Shown: positions 48,960 through 60,400 of the stretch, piece by piece
Numbering within the stretch: position 1 is the stretch's first letter
How the letters are laid out: the number at the start of each line of letters is the position of its first letter
Origin: Sipunculus nudus
Taxonomy: Eukaryota; Annelida; Sipuncula; Golfingiida; Sipunculidae
Reading direction: 5' to 3'
DNA length: 64,000 bases
NCBI GenBank assembly: GCA_026874595.1
Contig: CM049317.1
Location: forward strand, 64,910,618-64,974,617
The notes under the pieces: generated by a model
The model's database searches: none
What the model was told of the DNA's origin: nothing
The model's input: only the letters and a program-made list of their open reading frames with translations
Program-made: the position numbers and the translations under genes

Positions 48960-49030
48960 TATTGGAATCTAAACCATGACCTTCCGGTTGCCGGACGTTC
49001 TACCATTAAGCAAACGATTACCCCGAACCC
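48960..49030 (-). repeat. tRNA-like SINE head, copy-B-specific
   Basis: Read on the minus strand: CTTAATGGTAGAAC (A-box), a loop, then GGTTTAGATTCC (B-box). The spacing is tRNA-like but an acceptor stem does not close, so it is a SINE and not a tRNA gene. The surrounding 48800-49095 is missing from copy A. Confidence 0.45.
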
Positions 49031-49406
49031 GTCGTGTGGGTACTGTCTTTCATAATTTTATCAATTGGTATCTAGCGCTCCGGTTTATGCAGTCTATGCG
49101 TGTGTTTATATGTAGGTATGTATATGTTAGAATAAAATATTGAACCAATTAACACAGGGGATACAGGAAAGAAAAAGACAATAATCATCTCTTATTCATA
49201 TTGTACGGGGACTCCTGCAATCAAAAAAAGTAATTTTGCATTTACATGACTAATTTATCGGCTGAGTAAAGATGACATATTATATAGGTGTTGGGAAGTG
49301 TAGTAGGAGGATCGCCCAGCCGATAAAGCAGGTGTCTTATTATTTCGTTTACAGAACATCGTCTAATAGAGAAATATCATTATAATTTAAAATGTTGTTT
49401 CTAATT

Positions 49407-49417
<11 letters not shown>

Positions 49418-49472
<55 letters not shown>
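49418..49472. repeat. (CA)n/(TA)n microsatellite
   Basis: CACACA followed by TA repeats interrupted by CATACA. Present but shorter in copy A (12230). Confidence 0.9.
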
Positions 49473-49474
<2 letters not shown>

Positions 49475-49499
49475 AATCTTTGAAATGTTATCATTATTT

Positions 49500-51048
49500 A
49501 ATGGTTGTCTTAAGGAAAACATTAGAAATTATTTTCATTACATCTAACCATTATTTTCATTACATCTAACCATATGCAAACGGGATGACCTCCTCAGATT
49601 TATGATTTTATTTCCTCTAAGGTATTGTTAGCTAAAACAGTAAGCCATGGGTATATACAGCCCAAAATATTCCGGGACTTATATACCCATGAAAAATGTA
49701 TATATGAATAACCACTAAAGTAACAATACAATCACTTTTGCCATAAATACCGGAACAATTGGCAATAGTTAAAACTAAACCCATATACATATAACATCAT
49801 TACACCTCCCCACTATATAATCATGGATCATATTGTATGATTTATGTCAGGAAACAGTGGATTCTGTGTAACAAAACATGGGCAATGACGTTCAGCTGAA
49901 TTCAAGGAGCCTTGAACAATGTGTCAAATTACTCCCGGAGTGCTCAAAAGCATGCATTTTGCCAATATATATAGACCTTATATATAGGTTACAGTGACCT
50001 TATTCTAATCCAGCTTCTATCATGCGCCCTCTGTCTCATAGCGTGTTAAAATCATGTTCTTTCACCACCAGGATGTCAGAAGATTCTAAGGCCAATGGTT
50101 CGATCTGGGCCCTGTTAACGGACAACCGCTTCATTTGAAGGTATCAAACTACAGAAGAATTACGTAAAAAATCTATAAATACAGGTGGCTCCACTAGTTT
50201 GCAGGAGGATATGGGTAACAGAGAGCTAATGTAAGGTTTCCAAGGAGAATTTTCATGGATCTTTCTGGATTTACAGTAAGAATTTTCTAGGTCTTACGGT
50301 CACGATTTGTGCCCTGTTCACGGACGGACAAGGGACGAAGGGTGATCGCTATAGCTCAGATGACTTACAGTCAGCTAAGCGAACAAGTTAATTTGGGGGA
50401 AGTTTACTTTCATTTCTCGAACTGTCTTGCAATGTGATTAGAAAAGTAAATGATTCCTACAAAAGAAATGTCACGGAAGTTTATTGAATGCTAATCGACA
50501 ATATTTTAACAATTCGATACGGAATTTAGAGACCATATGTGAACATACCATATGCCAAAACCTTTATGTAATTTATACTATCCGAGTTCATATTCTTAGC
50601 CTGTTTTTTTTTTATATCAGACCTGGCTTCCTGTTATAAAACTCCTTTACATTGTAGAAAAGCTCAAATCAGGTGGGATTTGCATATAAAAAGTTACTTC
50701 TTCTCAGCCGATTCATTGAATTACACGATTACTATTTTTATGCGAATGTAATACATGAGTTATTTGCATATGTTGCCAAGAGAATCTTCATCTTTGATCG
50801 GTATTAATCACGTGACCAGCAGCCATCTAGTGTTATATTCTGCTTAATTAGATATTAATTGAAAGAACAAGGAGGTCCGATTTTTTTTTTATTTCAACAA
50901 ATATACTTAAATTATGTTATGCAAGAACGCATTTGCCAGAAACTCATAATGCAATAATCCTTTTACAAACGCCTGTTGGAACCAGACAGCTGCGCCTCAA
51001 AATCATGCAGTCCACGCACATGTAGCCCTGATAAGTAAAATCAGATAA
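49500..51048. other. Duplicated intergenic stretch
   Basis: Matches 12250-14420 of copy A, but with the ~330-bp repeat region contracted. No exon recognised. Confidence 0.45.
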
Positions 51049-53061
51049 TCTATATATTAATAGCGTAAGACGATTTTTGTGTTTTTCCGTATCTCCTCTG
51101 ATACTACCGTACGGTTTGCCATGATTTCTGACATACATATGCTCAGGATTTGTCCGAAGAGATTCCACCCACTTTTATTTGCAATATTTGCGTATTACGT
51201 GCATAATTAATAATTTTAATATTTGCTCCCCCACGGGCGCCTCTTTTCTTTGTGTCTTCGGGCCTGGTAACACAATGGCCACAGAGTGTTTGATGGCGGG
51301 ACAGAGTTTTTCTCCGGGGGCCCTATCTGGGCTTTTCTTAAATTTGCGGTGACCGGCCCGAAATAATCCCCATTGGTGATCCCTTCTCAAAAGGCAACCT
51401 CCGCGCAGCGAAAAGGTCTATTGTGCACAAGGAGATCTCGCGTGAGGAAAATGCCTAAAAGGGGGATCTTTCAAAGAATGAAAATTTTCCGAGCGGTAGT
51501 GAATGCAGGGTAGTGTGTAAAACCCGAACCCCACGGTCCCCGGACCCCATTAACCTATTTCCTCATTTTCCATTATTTATACCGATAAAAACACCACTAT
51601 TATTGATGTAAGGACAGGGCAAAGTCCCTAAATGTTACACATTTGTAAATGACCGATTCACTGAAAGATTTATAATTACAAAAATATTTCGATGAAGACG
51701 GACCTCATTTACTTGAATTTGCCGACTGTTCAATTTTGACGGACCCCAGTAACCACCACTCATATTTTTATTTATGACTAAAAGAGGACAAAAATAGCAC
51801 TCATGTCACACACTATATTAATATTTGTTATTTTAAATGAAAATATAATAGTGCTGACACAGTGGGGGAGATTTAATTTGAAGTGCACTAACAGTTGAGC
51901 GGACCTGAGACTGATATATCAGAGCACTTCCACATAACAATAGGTTTCATAACAACCATGCAATTTTAAGTTGGCAATAATATAAATACCGAAAGGAATT
52001 GTTGATTACTTGCAATTCAAGCAACTACAGGTTCCAAAATAATGATTTTTTAAAATGTTTTTAATTATTATTCTTTTTAAAACGCTACACAAATGAAATA
52101 AATAGCAAATATAAAATTATGAATAAAAACTGAGACAGGAATTTAAAAATACAGATACAAACACAAAAATAAATTACAAGGGTGTTATGGCTAAACGTGA
52201 TGTGAAATTCATGTATGTACTAAAGAAATGGTCAAACAACGAGAAAACGGGGTCCGTGTAATCCGTGATGTCCGTGCGCCAGGGTCCGTAAGTGGCTTTT
52301 TTTTTATCAAATTTTGTTGCAAAACAGACTATTTTTTGTTTTAACCAAACATGATATAAAATATGTCTTTAGATGAGATTATGCTAAAATATCTGGACAA
52401 ATTACCATGAGAGTTTAAGAATTACAAATTTTTCTTGGGGTCCGGGATCCGGAGTTGGATCCGGGTTTAACACACTGCCTGAACGCAGTGAATGTCTCAC
52501 TGGAAAACATTGGCTCAGCTTTCATACAGAAAGGAGTGCGTGATATTTAAAAATGTATAAAGCCATAAAATGTACCACATAATATAATGCTACCACGAAC
52601 GTTTGCGCAGCGGGATTGCCCGACCATGTTAATGCTCAGTTTTTGTGCGTTATACCCGTTCGTTTTATTTAACACAACTTCTTCGAAAATTCTCCGGTCA
52701 TCCTCACGGCTTCAATTAGAGTTTTATGCATAACACCATGCATATAATTGATCTATATATTAATAGCGTAACGCGATTGTGTGAATTTACATGTCTCCTT
52801 TGACACTACGGTTTGCCGTGATTTTTGACAAACATATGCTCCAGGATTGTCCGAATACATTCCACCATTCGGACAAGAACGTATTCGTCCAGGTCATTCA
52901 GACTCCGACACAAGGTTAACTCAGAGACAGAACACTTATAGCAAATGTTGGATTGAAAGAGACAGTAACATTGTACACCCAAGACATGCAACTATGACAG
53001 ACTATTTGACATCAGAACTAAATGCTCGCCCAAAACCGTGCGTAGCACGGGTAATTGCTAG
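51049..53061 (+). mobile_element. Helitron, nonautonomous, composite
   Basis: It starts TCTATATATTAATAGCGTAA and ends with a perfect 6-bp hairpin CCGTGC-GTA-GCACGG, about 7 bases, then CTAG (the CTRR rule). Copy A shows the empty site CAGATAA|TTTCTCTATAAT; here the flanks are CAGATAA and TATCTCTATAAT, so insertion was between A and T without target duplication. Both are diagnostic of Helitrons. No RepHel frame is present. Confidence 0.85.
52752..53061 (+). mobile_element. Inner 310-bp Helitron unit
   Basis: A second 5' terminus (TCTATATATTAATAGCGTAA) stands at 52752, preceded by A, followed by the same TTTGCCRTGATTTNTGACA segment as the outer start. The only 3' hairpin is at 53045-53061. Either a short Helitron inserted into another, or an element that read through and carried 1.7 kb. 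Confidence 0.7.
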
Positions 53062-53164
53062 TATCTCTATAATTTCAGTTTGGTTTACACAATGAGGTCT
53101 GTGTTTCCATACAAAAGTAAAATAGTAAAATCTGACGCTGCTGATTTTCACATCCGACCCCTTC

Positions 53165-53184
53165 CCCCCCCCCCCCCCCCCCCC
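53165..53184. repeat. C-run, shared with copy A
   Basis: A pure run of about 20 C at the same place as 14517-14535 of copy A. A further one at 53987-53999 replaces a mixed sequence of copy A. Confidence 0.9.
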
Positions 53185-55056
53185 GAGCGCGATTTGTCAT
53201 GCTACGCCTCCTTATGAGAAGGGTCACACACTAAATACAACGAATCCGGGCTACCATATTTGTTATTTCCTTTGTGAATTCAGAAGATTATAGATGTGTT
53301 TCGGGTCGAACTTTATGAAATGAATGCTATTTGCAGAATGGTGTACAGCCAAAAAAAATGTATAAACTAATTAGATATTCATGTATCGATAAAATGACAT
53401 TTGCCTCGACAGGAGGGTATCCGTTCATTCCCCGTCGTGCATGCGTGTGTTTGTGTGTATGTTTGTTCAAAATATAACTCACGTAATCATGATGGTATCT
53501 CATAACATTTTCAGGGCATGTCGGGAATTGGCCTATGAAGAATCGATTAGATTTTGGTGCGGATCCAGCACAGAATCTTGATTCAGGAAGGTCATTCATG
53601 AATATTCAAAATTGTAGAGTCTCTTATGCTTGAAAGGACCTGGGCTTGCATTCATTATAATGCCGATTAATAGTTATAATATAATCATGGTGTGAGCATC
53701 GTGTGTCCAAAACATTGAAATTATATATGCGGATGTAATTTACTTTGAACCTGGCTTAATTATGTTGTAGATAGATTACCAATACATAATAGCTATTGTT
53801 ATTGCCCGCATCTTCTGGATTATTCGGATGTGTATATTATACTCAAATCCTGGATATCTAAGTACCACTACCTGGCTGAGACCAGCGCCTTTAGAAAACA
53901 AATAACCGCTAGAGACCAATGAGGGTTCCTGTGATTATTTTATTGCCCTTTTGCGCAGGGTCACATGTCAAATATACCTATCCCGCCCCCCCCCCCCCCT
54001 TTCCTGTTGTAAACAGTAAGTGGCGATATCATTTCAACAGCTACTGAGATACCGTGAAAAAAATTGATCATTATCATTAATTCGGATGTGTGACCCTGAA
54101 CCGTCTCATATACATGAAAAGGAGTTTATATGTTACGTATGAGTGCAAACTAGTAACAAATCTGTAATCAGTTTCGTAATTCAACTATGCACCCCGCTCC
54201 GATGGCGAAAATCGCTCGGCAATTCTTAAACCTACCTGCGATTAGTCGATTTATCAGAAGGGCCAAAGTGTTGACCTAGAAAGAAATGTATGCCTCGAAA
54301 ATTTAAACCCCTAAGTCCCTGATAAGCCGACCAAAGGCAACATGGTTCAACAAATAACGAACAATGTTGCAAGTTGTTTTTAAAGGACTACGAAATGTTA
54401 AATACAATTAGAGATATTCAATATGCAAATGTACTTTTTTTTACTGCACGCTAATTAATTTTTGGCCAACCATTTACTTACCCGCCTGGAGTTAAGGTTC
54501 TGACCCGGACATGCGGATAAATGGAATAATCAGTGCAGAATAAAATTTAAATACCCCACACATTATAGTGACAGTGTTAGCTGATTATACCTCATATATG
54601 ATCACAGGAGTAAGCGTAAGCTATCGGTATTGATATCGCGGGTCTCATTTGAGCCTTCAAAAATCAACTGCACATCCTTGGGCACAACAAACTATTAATT
54701 CTGAAACAACTGTAAATCACATATGATTCGACGAGCAACTTGCTGACTTGGAGTCAATGTGGCAACTCAGTACAGGTGAATGCTCTTGGCATGAAGGCAT
54801 TGAAGGCATCCAAGCTGGATTAATTTGAGTTATGATAATAATCATATTCTCCGCTTACTGATTATCTGCTGTATTATTTGTATTGCATTGGAATTGTGTT
54901 CTAAATAACCATATATCACTAAGTGTAAGGTTAAGATAAATAATATCAATTTACCAGTATTGTACTGTGTTTCATAAGCAAAGCAAGAGATTGATGTATT
55001 TACAGAAATTTGTCAAGGATACGACACCGTTAAAAACTCTTCTGTGACTATTTTGT
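53185..55056. other. Duplicated stretch downstream of G2-B
   Basis: Collinear with 14540-16262 of copy A. No exon apart from the doubtful signal-like frame near 53920. Confidence 0.45.
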
Positions 55057-55510
55057 TTAGTCCATAACCTTGAATGCAACTTCTTTATCTTGTTCAATAT
55101 TTAGTAAAAATGTCGCGGGTTTGAGATCCCATGGTGCGTCATAAACAACAACAGAGTCCGCTTTGAACCTATTACCGGCAGAGCCTAATGTTAACGCGGG
55201 CCCGCATGGTTCAGAACCGATACGGCTGCAAGTGTCCCGTTGACCACATTTAATGGTATCACCCTGGTTGAGTTCCGTTAGGATTTGCTGTCGGCTGATA
55301 CTTGTGGTTTGCGTGACGTCTGCGCAGCCATAATGACATGATTGTTCAGGTGTGGTTCCGGCTAAATCTGACTTCGGTTGATCAGGAAAGTTACGATCCA
55401 GATTCAAGTGTTTAATTCGGTCTTCCCCAAACTCTGCATAAAAACCCATATCCAGACTTTCCTTCTTTTCCTTACTCCTTGACACATCATCAGCAAAATT
55501 CGCCTTCGCG
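55057..55510 (-). CDS. G2-B exon 7: cytoplasmic tail
   Basis: Acceptor CTTCAAG, phase 2. A charged start (DDVSRSKEKKES), FYAEFGEDRIKHL, FPDQPKSDL, SCHYGCADVTQT, three more cysteines, then VVYDAPWDLKP and FKVMD at the end. The frame extends upstream to 55572, but that part is intron, with a hydrophobic stretch that is not coding. Confidence 0.85.
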
Positions 55511-56696
55511 CTTGAAGAAATCATTGTCATTACAAATAGAAATATAGTGATAACAATGCAAAAATTAACCATTAGAGAACTAACTGTGTAAAGTTTAACG
55601 TTTAAAATGCATAGGACTAAGTAAGAAATACAGAAGGCAAAACGTCTTGGACATATACCCTTAATGGATGTGTCATGGACAACATCTTCAGAAACGACGT
55701 TCTTTGCTCATTTATGCAATCATCCATAAGTATAGAGAAAGTTTTGAAATAACAGTCCCTTTTTTTTCAACTAACCTGTGAGAACCTTTTCATATTGCTG
55801 AGAAAATTACTGAACCCCACCAATTTTCAACTATTTTCACCTTCATTCAATTCTCACAGTAAAAATAATTACCAAACAGTAATGTGAATGGCTTTGCAGG
55901 AAAAAACAAGTGAATGGCTCTATGTTGAATACTTTCCTTTAAAAATAAAAAGACAAGACAGATAAAGACAGACTGACAAAGGGTAGAATTAAGACCTTTC
56001 CGTTTTCCTCTTCAGACGTCCAATTAACACTCCCATTAAAAGACCAACAACAGCAGTGCTCAACGCGACACCTCCAAAAATATAAGGGTTATCTGAAACA
56101 CATTAATTGATAATAAACAATCGGAATGTCATAATATGTTAATTTACGGAATGCAAGAAACGTTTATCAATAGGAAAAACTGCATTTTTTAAATAATTCC
56201 AATCAAAGTTGTTCACTGTGCACGCTTACACTAGCAACTAAGCACGCGCTGAGGCGATACGTCACAGACTTAGCAAATTGACCATTTCCCTTCCACAATG
56301 AATATATAATGAAAAATATATAAATAAAATTAAAGTCCATATTTCAGCTTATCATACAGACCTTTCCGCTTAAGTTACTGCAGGGTTCTTCTTATCTAAG
56401 GGCTGACATTCTTTATAGAGATAGCTTCACAATAACATGATATAAATATGTGATGATAGTTGCATTTTTCAATTAGAATACTATAATGTAAAACATCGGG
56501 TTTGTCTGTATGAATTGTACATTGTATAAAGGATTGATGAAATACCGTTGCAAAATTGGATAAGCAATGCACAATTGGTTCCCACACACTTGCAGAGAAT
56601 TTAATGTTATAAATGGTTATTAAGCATAGATAATAGGAATTGAATCAAGCTTTGCTTGGTGAGTAATAGATTAAGGATAATTATATATGTATATAT

Positions 56697-56761
<65 letters not shown>

Positions 56762-57992
56762 TGAGTAATGTTACATTCCTGTGGATTATTATGCCCTAAA
56801 GCTAATTCTTAATAAATTAATTTTTCGTAGAGTGTATTGCTCTCAATTTAGATATGTCTCTTACCCAATGAAATAATTCCCCTGGTTTTGTTGTTTGTAT
56901 TTTTACTTTGTCCCAAAGTGTTTCCATCTGTAAATGAGGTCGTTATAGATCCAGTCAGCATGCCGGCTTCTTCTGTTAACGGGTGAAGAATATAAAATGC
57001 AATACTCCTTTCCCAAAAAAGTAACTTAAAACAAAAAAGCTGAAAACTACCTTGTTGTCGAATATTGGACTATGCATATTTATTTAAACCTAAATTGCCC
57101 TTTCTCAATATAAGTAAAAACATATCGTCTCCAAACACGTTTAAAAAAGGATAACGAGCTTGAAATCGTCTTCTCTGAAAAAAATATCTTTATCGCTAAG
57201 TCTCTATTACGAGCTATATGCAAAGTTATAAGATATCTATTGATCCCAGTTAGAAACGTTCATCCAAGAAATGTAAATTTTGGTTTAAGGAGATATTAAA
57301 AAATACAACATACCAACACAGATAACATTTATGTTAGAGTTGCACGGCTCTCTGTACCATTTCATGTCTGGTGCACGCAGAACGGCGCAGTCCCCTCGCG
57401 AGTCGTACTCATTCTTGTCGAACCGAACATCTATTGGTCTTTTAACACCTACTAAAGAAATTTTATTTATACATGTTAATTTGAATAATTTTCAATTTAA
57501 CATGAATGGTGCTTGCGATTACTAGCTTACAAACGAAAACCAAACCTTATTGCCATATATCATTAGGTGGTTGGTGTTTTCAGTTATATGAACCAAAGAA
57601 CACTAAAAATTAAAACGTATAAACAAATATTTAAAAACTGTTTTCATATACTTCTGATTTTCAGTGGTGTTGATCGTATTTTAAAATAGAGTTTACACCT
57701 TTTCCGGGTTTAGCAAATATCCAGTCTTCCATGGACCAGCCGACCCATGCTTCGTCTTGTTGACTGATTAATGTTGTCTCTGCCAGGAGGGCGGCCTCGA
57801 CTTGGTCGTATCGTATCAAATAACCGTTTAAATTCTCACATTCAGACCTTGCTTGAAACCAGTTAATGGTCCCATGTCCAACAGTGATACATGCACTGGA
57901 ATTGTCAACATGTACGCAATTCCACATGAGGCATTTGGTACATACTGAAACAGAAAGGACTGTAGCTTAATGTTAAATATCTGCATACACAT

Positions 57993-58042
<50 letters not shown>

Positions 58043-60267
58043 CTAATATATTCGCAGTTTGTACCAAAATAAATCGAAGTTGTTTCTATGATTCTATAAG
58101 TTAATTGTCAAAACCGATATTTTATATAAAAAAAATATATTCTACTTATCCATACCTGGAATTTTGCAGACGTACTTTGAGATATCGAACATGCATGACG
58201 TCCCTTTTATGTTTTTCCCTTTTTTAAACACTGAACATTTAAAATTCGGTTGAGAGTTCTGTATGCTCAAATCTGCATAAATATAATAATATATATTATT
58301 TATATTTACCTTGTATATTACCCTTGTAAATAAACAATCATCATTTGTTCGGACTATAAACATGAAATAAACAGCTTACAAAGATTTCGTTATGCAGTAA
58401 ATCTAGAATGTATTTTGTTGTTACACTGTCTAGGAAAGAATAGTTTTAACTCTGTGACAATAGCCATACTTGAGGTTCCTGATAAGACATGGGTCCATAT
58501 AGTGTATTCCTCTCTCTGAAGTGATGTCCAGACCTCGGATATACCTTGTTTCTCCATTTGAACACTCAGGAATGTTACATTCAGCATCTGAAATTCACCT
58601 GGAAGGGACATGTCGTGCTCGACACAAAATATTTCCGCTTCAGTTTTGTTGAGTTTCTTTCCGGCAAAAAAATTGGAATCTGAAATTGGTCACTTAATTT
58701 TTATCTGAGTCTAAGTTCAACGGTCCATTCAACAGCACAAACATGCCGACTGTTAAAGACTACATGACAAAACAATCCGTTGACACTTACAACAAGTTAA
58801 AACTTATAAACTCAACACAGATTTTAACAAATGAACACAATTATACAATAGCCAAAAACAATTTCGTTTCTCCTGTAGACATTTTTCTACCATATCTTAT
58901 ATAGAAAGAAACTTACATCAAATCCACTAAGCAAGCAGTCGTTTTAATTAATGTTACCTTGCACCCATTTTAGTATTTATAAACCTTAGCTATTTACAGA
59001 TATAAGTTTTCATCTCTATATCCTCTGAATTTCTTCTAAATGTTGGGCCTAATAGTAAAAAGAAATTATTATTAATATATCATTTTTATCGATGCTGAAG
59101 AAGCGCCTAGGACGAGGGTCCCTTACTTCCTGAACTACGACGCTCGAGCGCCATCTTTTCCTTCTTTTTTTACAAAAATTGGTTTATTCAGTTGAAAACT
59201 TTGAAATTTACTTTGTTTTGTGAAATATTCAACCATACGAGGTTTCATGTGATCACGGACAGGCAGCTTATTTAAGAAGAATCGAGGAGATGGCATTATT
59301 ACCTCATCATAACACCATACCGTCGAGTATTTGAAATTTTTCCTCTAAACAAAATTTCAAAAATTCACATAGTATTTCTACTTTATCTTAAACTACTACT
59401 TAACCACAATTTCTCTCTTAATTCTACCAGCAGTGGTGCTAAAATTAATGATAAAGCCCATAATGCCAAATAATATTTAAAAATACAGGATAAGTTGCTA
59501 ATTATTAAAATAAAAGTAATATTGCGCCATTATTATAACACAAAATCATTATGATTGTTTTGGAAATATCAAAATTTGGGTTCAAGGTAAATAAGCTGAC
59601 ACTTCTTGAAAAATGATATTTATCTCGTATACCTGAAAAAAAATTGTTCGTGCACTAAAAATGCTGTTTCGTGCACAAAAAATAACATTAATATTTGTGC
59701 TGTATCCTATTTTAAATTGTAATACACGACAATCCCAGCACATCAAAAGCTTACAGGTGTCAGACAGTGGAGTCTCTGCCCTCCATCAAACAGCTGAGTG
59801 GTGTGTAAACAGCCCGCGCACTGGCTGAATGACAGCATATTCTTATGTCATTTATGATGAAGACACAGCTATCTATTTTGTTGCTTCGTTTTAGTATATT
59901 ACTTTGAGATTAAGAAATTACTGCAAGGGGTGGTCATGTTCAGCAATTTCCCTTTTGTACAAATTCATATATTTGGAAAAATATTTCGTTTAAAATTTAG
60001 TCTCTTGTTTTTAATGAAAACATCGTCCATTATGGTTTTTCGTCGGGTCACAGAATTCGAAAAATTAACCTTGAGGGTCATTTGGTATGAAGGAGGGGTA
60101 TGAAGGGGTGTATAAAGGTGTGTTTTTTTGTGTGATGTATAAACACAAATGTACATGTGACAATCCGAAGAATCGTAGTTAATTCGAAATAAGGCAAATA
60201 TATACTCACCTATAAGACTTTGAACAAAAGTGTTAAGGAGCGAAAAGATAAGCAATTGATAATGCAT
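55057..60267 (-). CDS. G2 (copy B): tandem C-type-lectin-like transmembrane receptor, intact, 7 exons
   Basis: Spliced from 60210-60267, 58470-58679, 58156-58272, 57699-57944, 57314-57451, 55996-56092 and 55057-55510. The lengths (58, 210, 117, 246, 138, 97, 454) sum to 1320, exactly 440 codons with stop; all junctions GT/AG and in phase (five phase 1, one phase 2). The 439-residue type I protein has a signal peptide (1-19), CTLD1 (20-128), CTLD2 (128-256), a membrane helix (about 261-281), KRK stop-transfer and a 150-residue tail. The tail carries one module with SCHYGC and VVYDAPWDLKP (Y412) and a membrane-proximal FYAEFGE (Y313). Paralog of G1 with the same exon plan. No calcium-site motifs. 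Likely a surface recognition receptor signalling through tyrosine phosphorylation (inferred). Confidence 0.85.
55996..56092 (-). CDS. G2-B exon 6: transmembrane helix
   Basis: 97 bp, phase 1 to phase 2. DNPYIFGGVALSTAVVG, then LLMGVLIG and RLKRK. The glycine/alanine-rich helix face (GGVA, AVVG, MGVLIG) could favour helix packing. Confidence 0.85.
57314..57451 (-). CDS. G2-B exon 5: second half of CTLD2
   Basis: 138 bp, phase 1-1, acceptor CTTTAG, donor GTATGT. DVRFDKNEYDSRGDCAVL, then MKWYREPCNS and ICV. Same length as in G1-A. Confidence 0.85.
57699..57944 (-). CDS. G2-B exon 4: first half of CTLD2
   Basis: 246 bp, phase 1-1, acceptor TTTCAG, donor GTGTAA. CTKCLMWNCV, AC, NWFQARSECE, NGYL, DEAWVGWSMEDW: aligns residue by residue with G1-A exon 4, two codons shorter. 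Confidence 0.85.
58156..58272 (-). CDS. G2-B exon 3: second half of CTLD1
   Basis: 117 bp, phase 1-1, acceptor TATGCAG, donor GTATGG. Peptide NFKCSVFKKGKN, then TSCMFDISKYVC, giving the closing CTLD cysteines. Confidence 0.85.
58470..58679 (-). CDS. G2-B exon 2: first half of CTLD1
   Basis: 210 bp, phase 1-1. Contains a sequon (NKT), FCVEHDMSLPGEF, then EVWTSLQR and WTHV. Acceptor TTTCAG; donor GTATGG after CTCAA, the weakest site in the gene. Reading through it also stays open, so the exact donor is less certain than the others. Confidence 0.8.
60210..60267 (-). CDS. G2-B exon 1: signal peptide
   Basis: ATG then HYQLLIFSLLNTFVQSLI, donor GTGAGT after ATAG, phase 1. The copy A exon is alike but has lost its ATG. 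Confidence 0.85.
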
Positions 60268-60400
60268 TTTCCTGTAGCACTATTGCGTCTTTCGTATACT
60301 ATGTTGATGCCTCACAAAGCTAACAATGTAATACATGCAGGAGTAAGTACATTACACAAAACCATGAACAAGGAAGTATTGCTAGGAACAGACCACCCTA
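60268..60400 (-). promoter_or_regulatory. Conserved 5' leader of G2/G3
   Basis: The sequence before the ATG is shared by G2-B, G2-A (20114-20200) and G3 (22326-22410). Common steps are TGTTAGC, a GTAYAC block followed by AAAGACG, ATAG and AGGAAAATG. Retention across three paralogs suggests leader or promoter function. No TATA box is obvious. Confidence 0.35.

Larger units (their letters stand above)
56133..58155. other. G2-B introns holding two (TA)n tracts
   Basis: TA microsatellites at 56699-56758 and 57998-58041. The segment at 56500-56600 (GCAATGCACAATTGGTTCCC, ACACTTGCAGAG) resembles 21540-21580 and 61430-61470, a trace of the older G2/G3 duplication. Confidence 0.6.

Noticed and set aside
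48960-49030. Functional tRNA gene (also considered at 1049-1122)
   Set aside because: A- and B-box-like parts are present but the stems do not pair properly, so these are treated as SINE heads.
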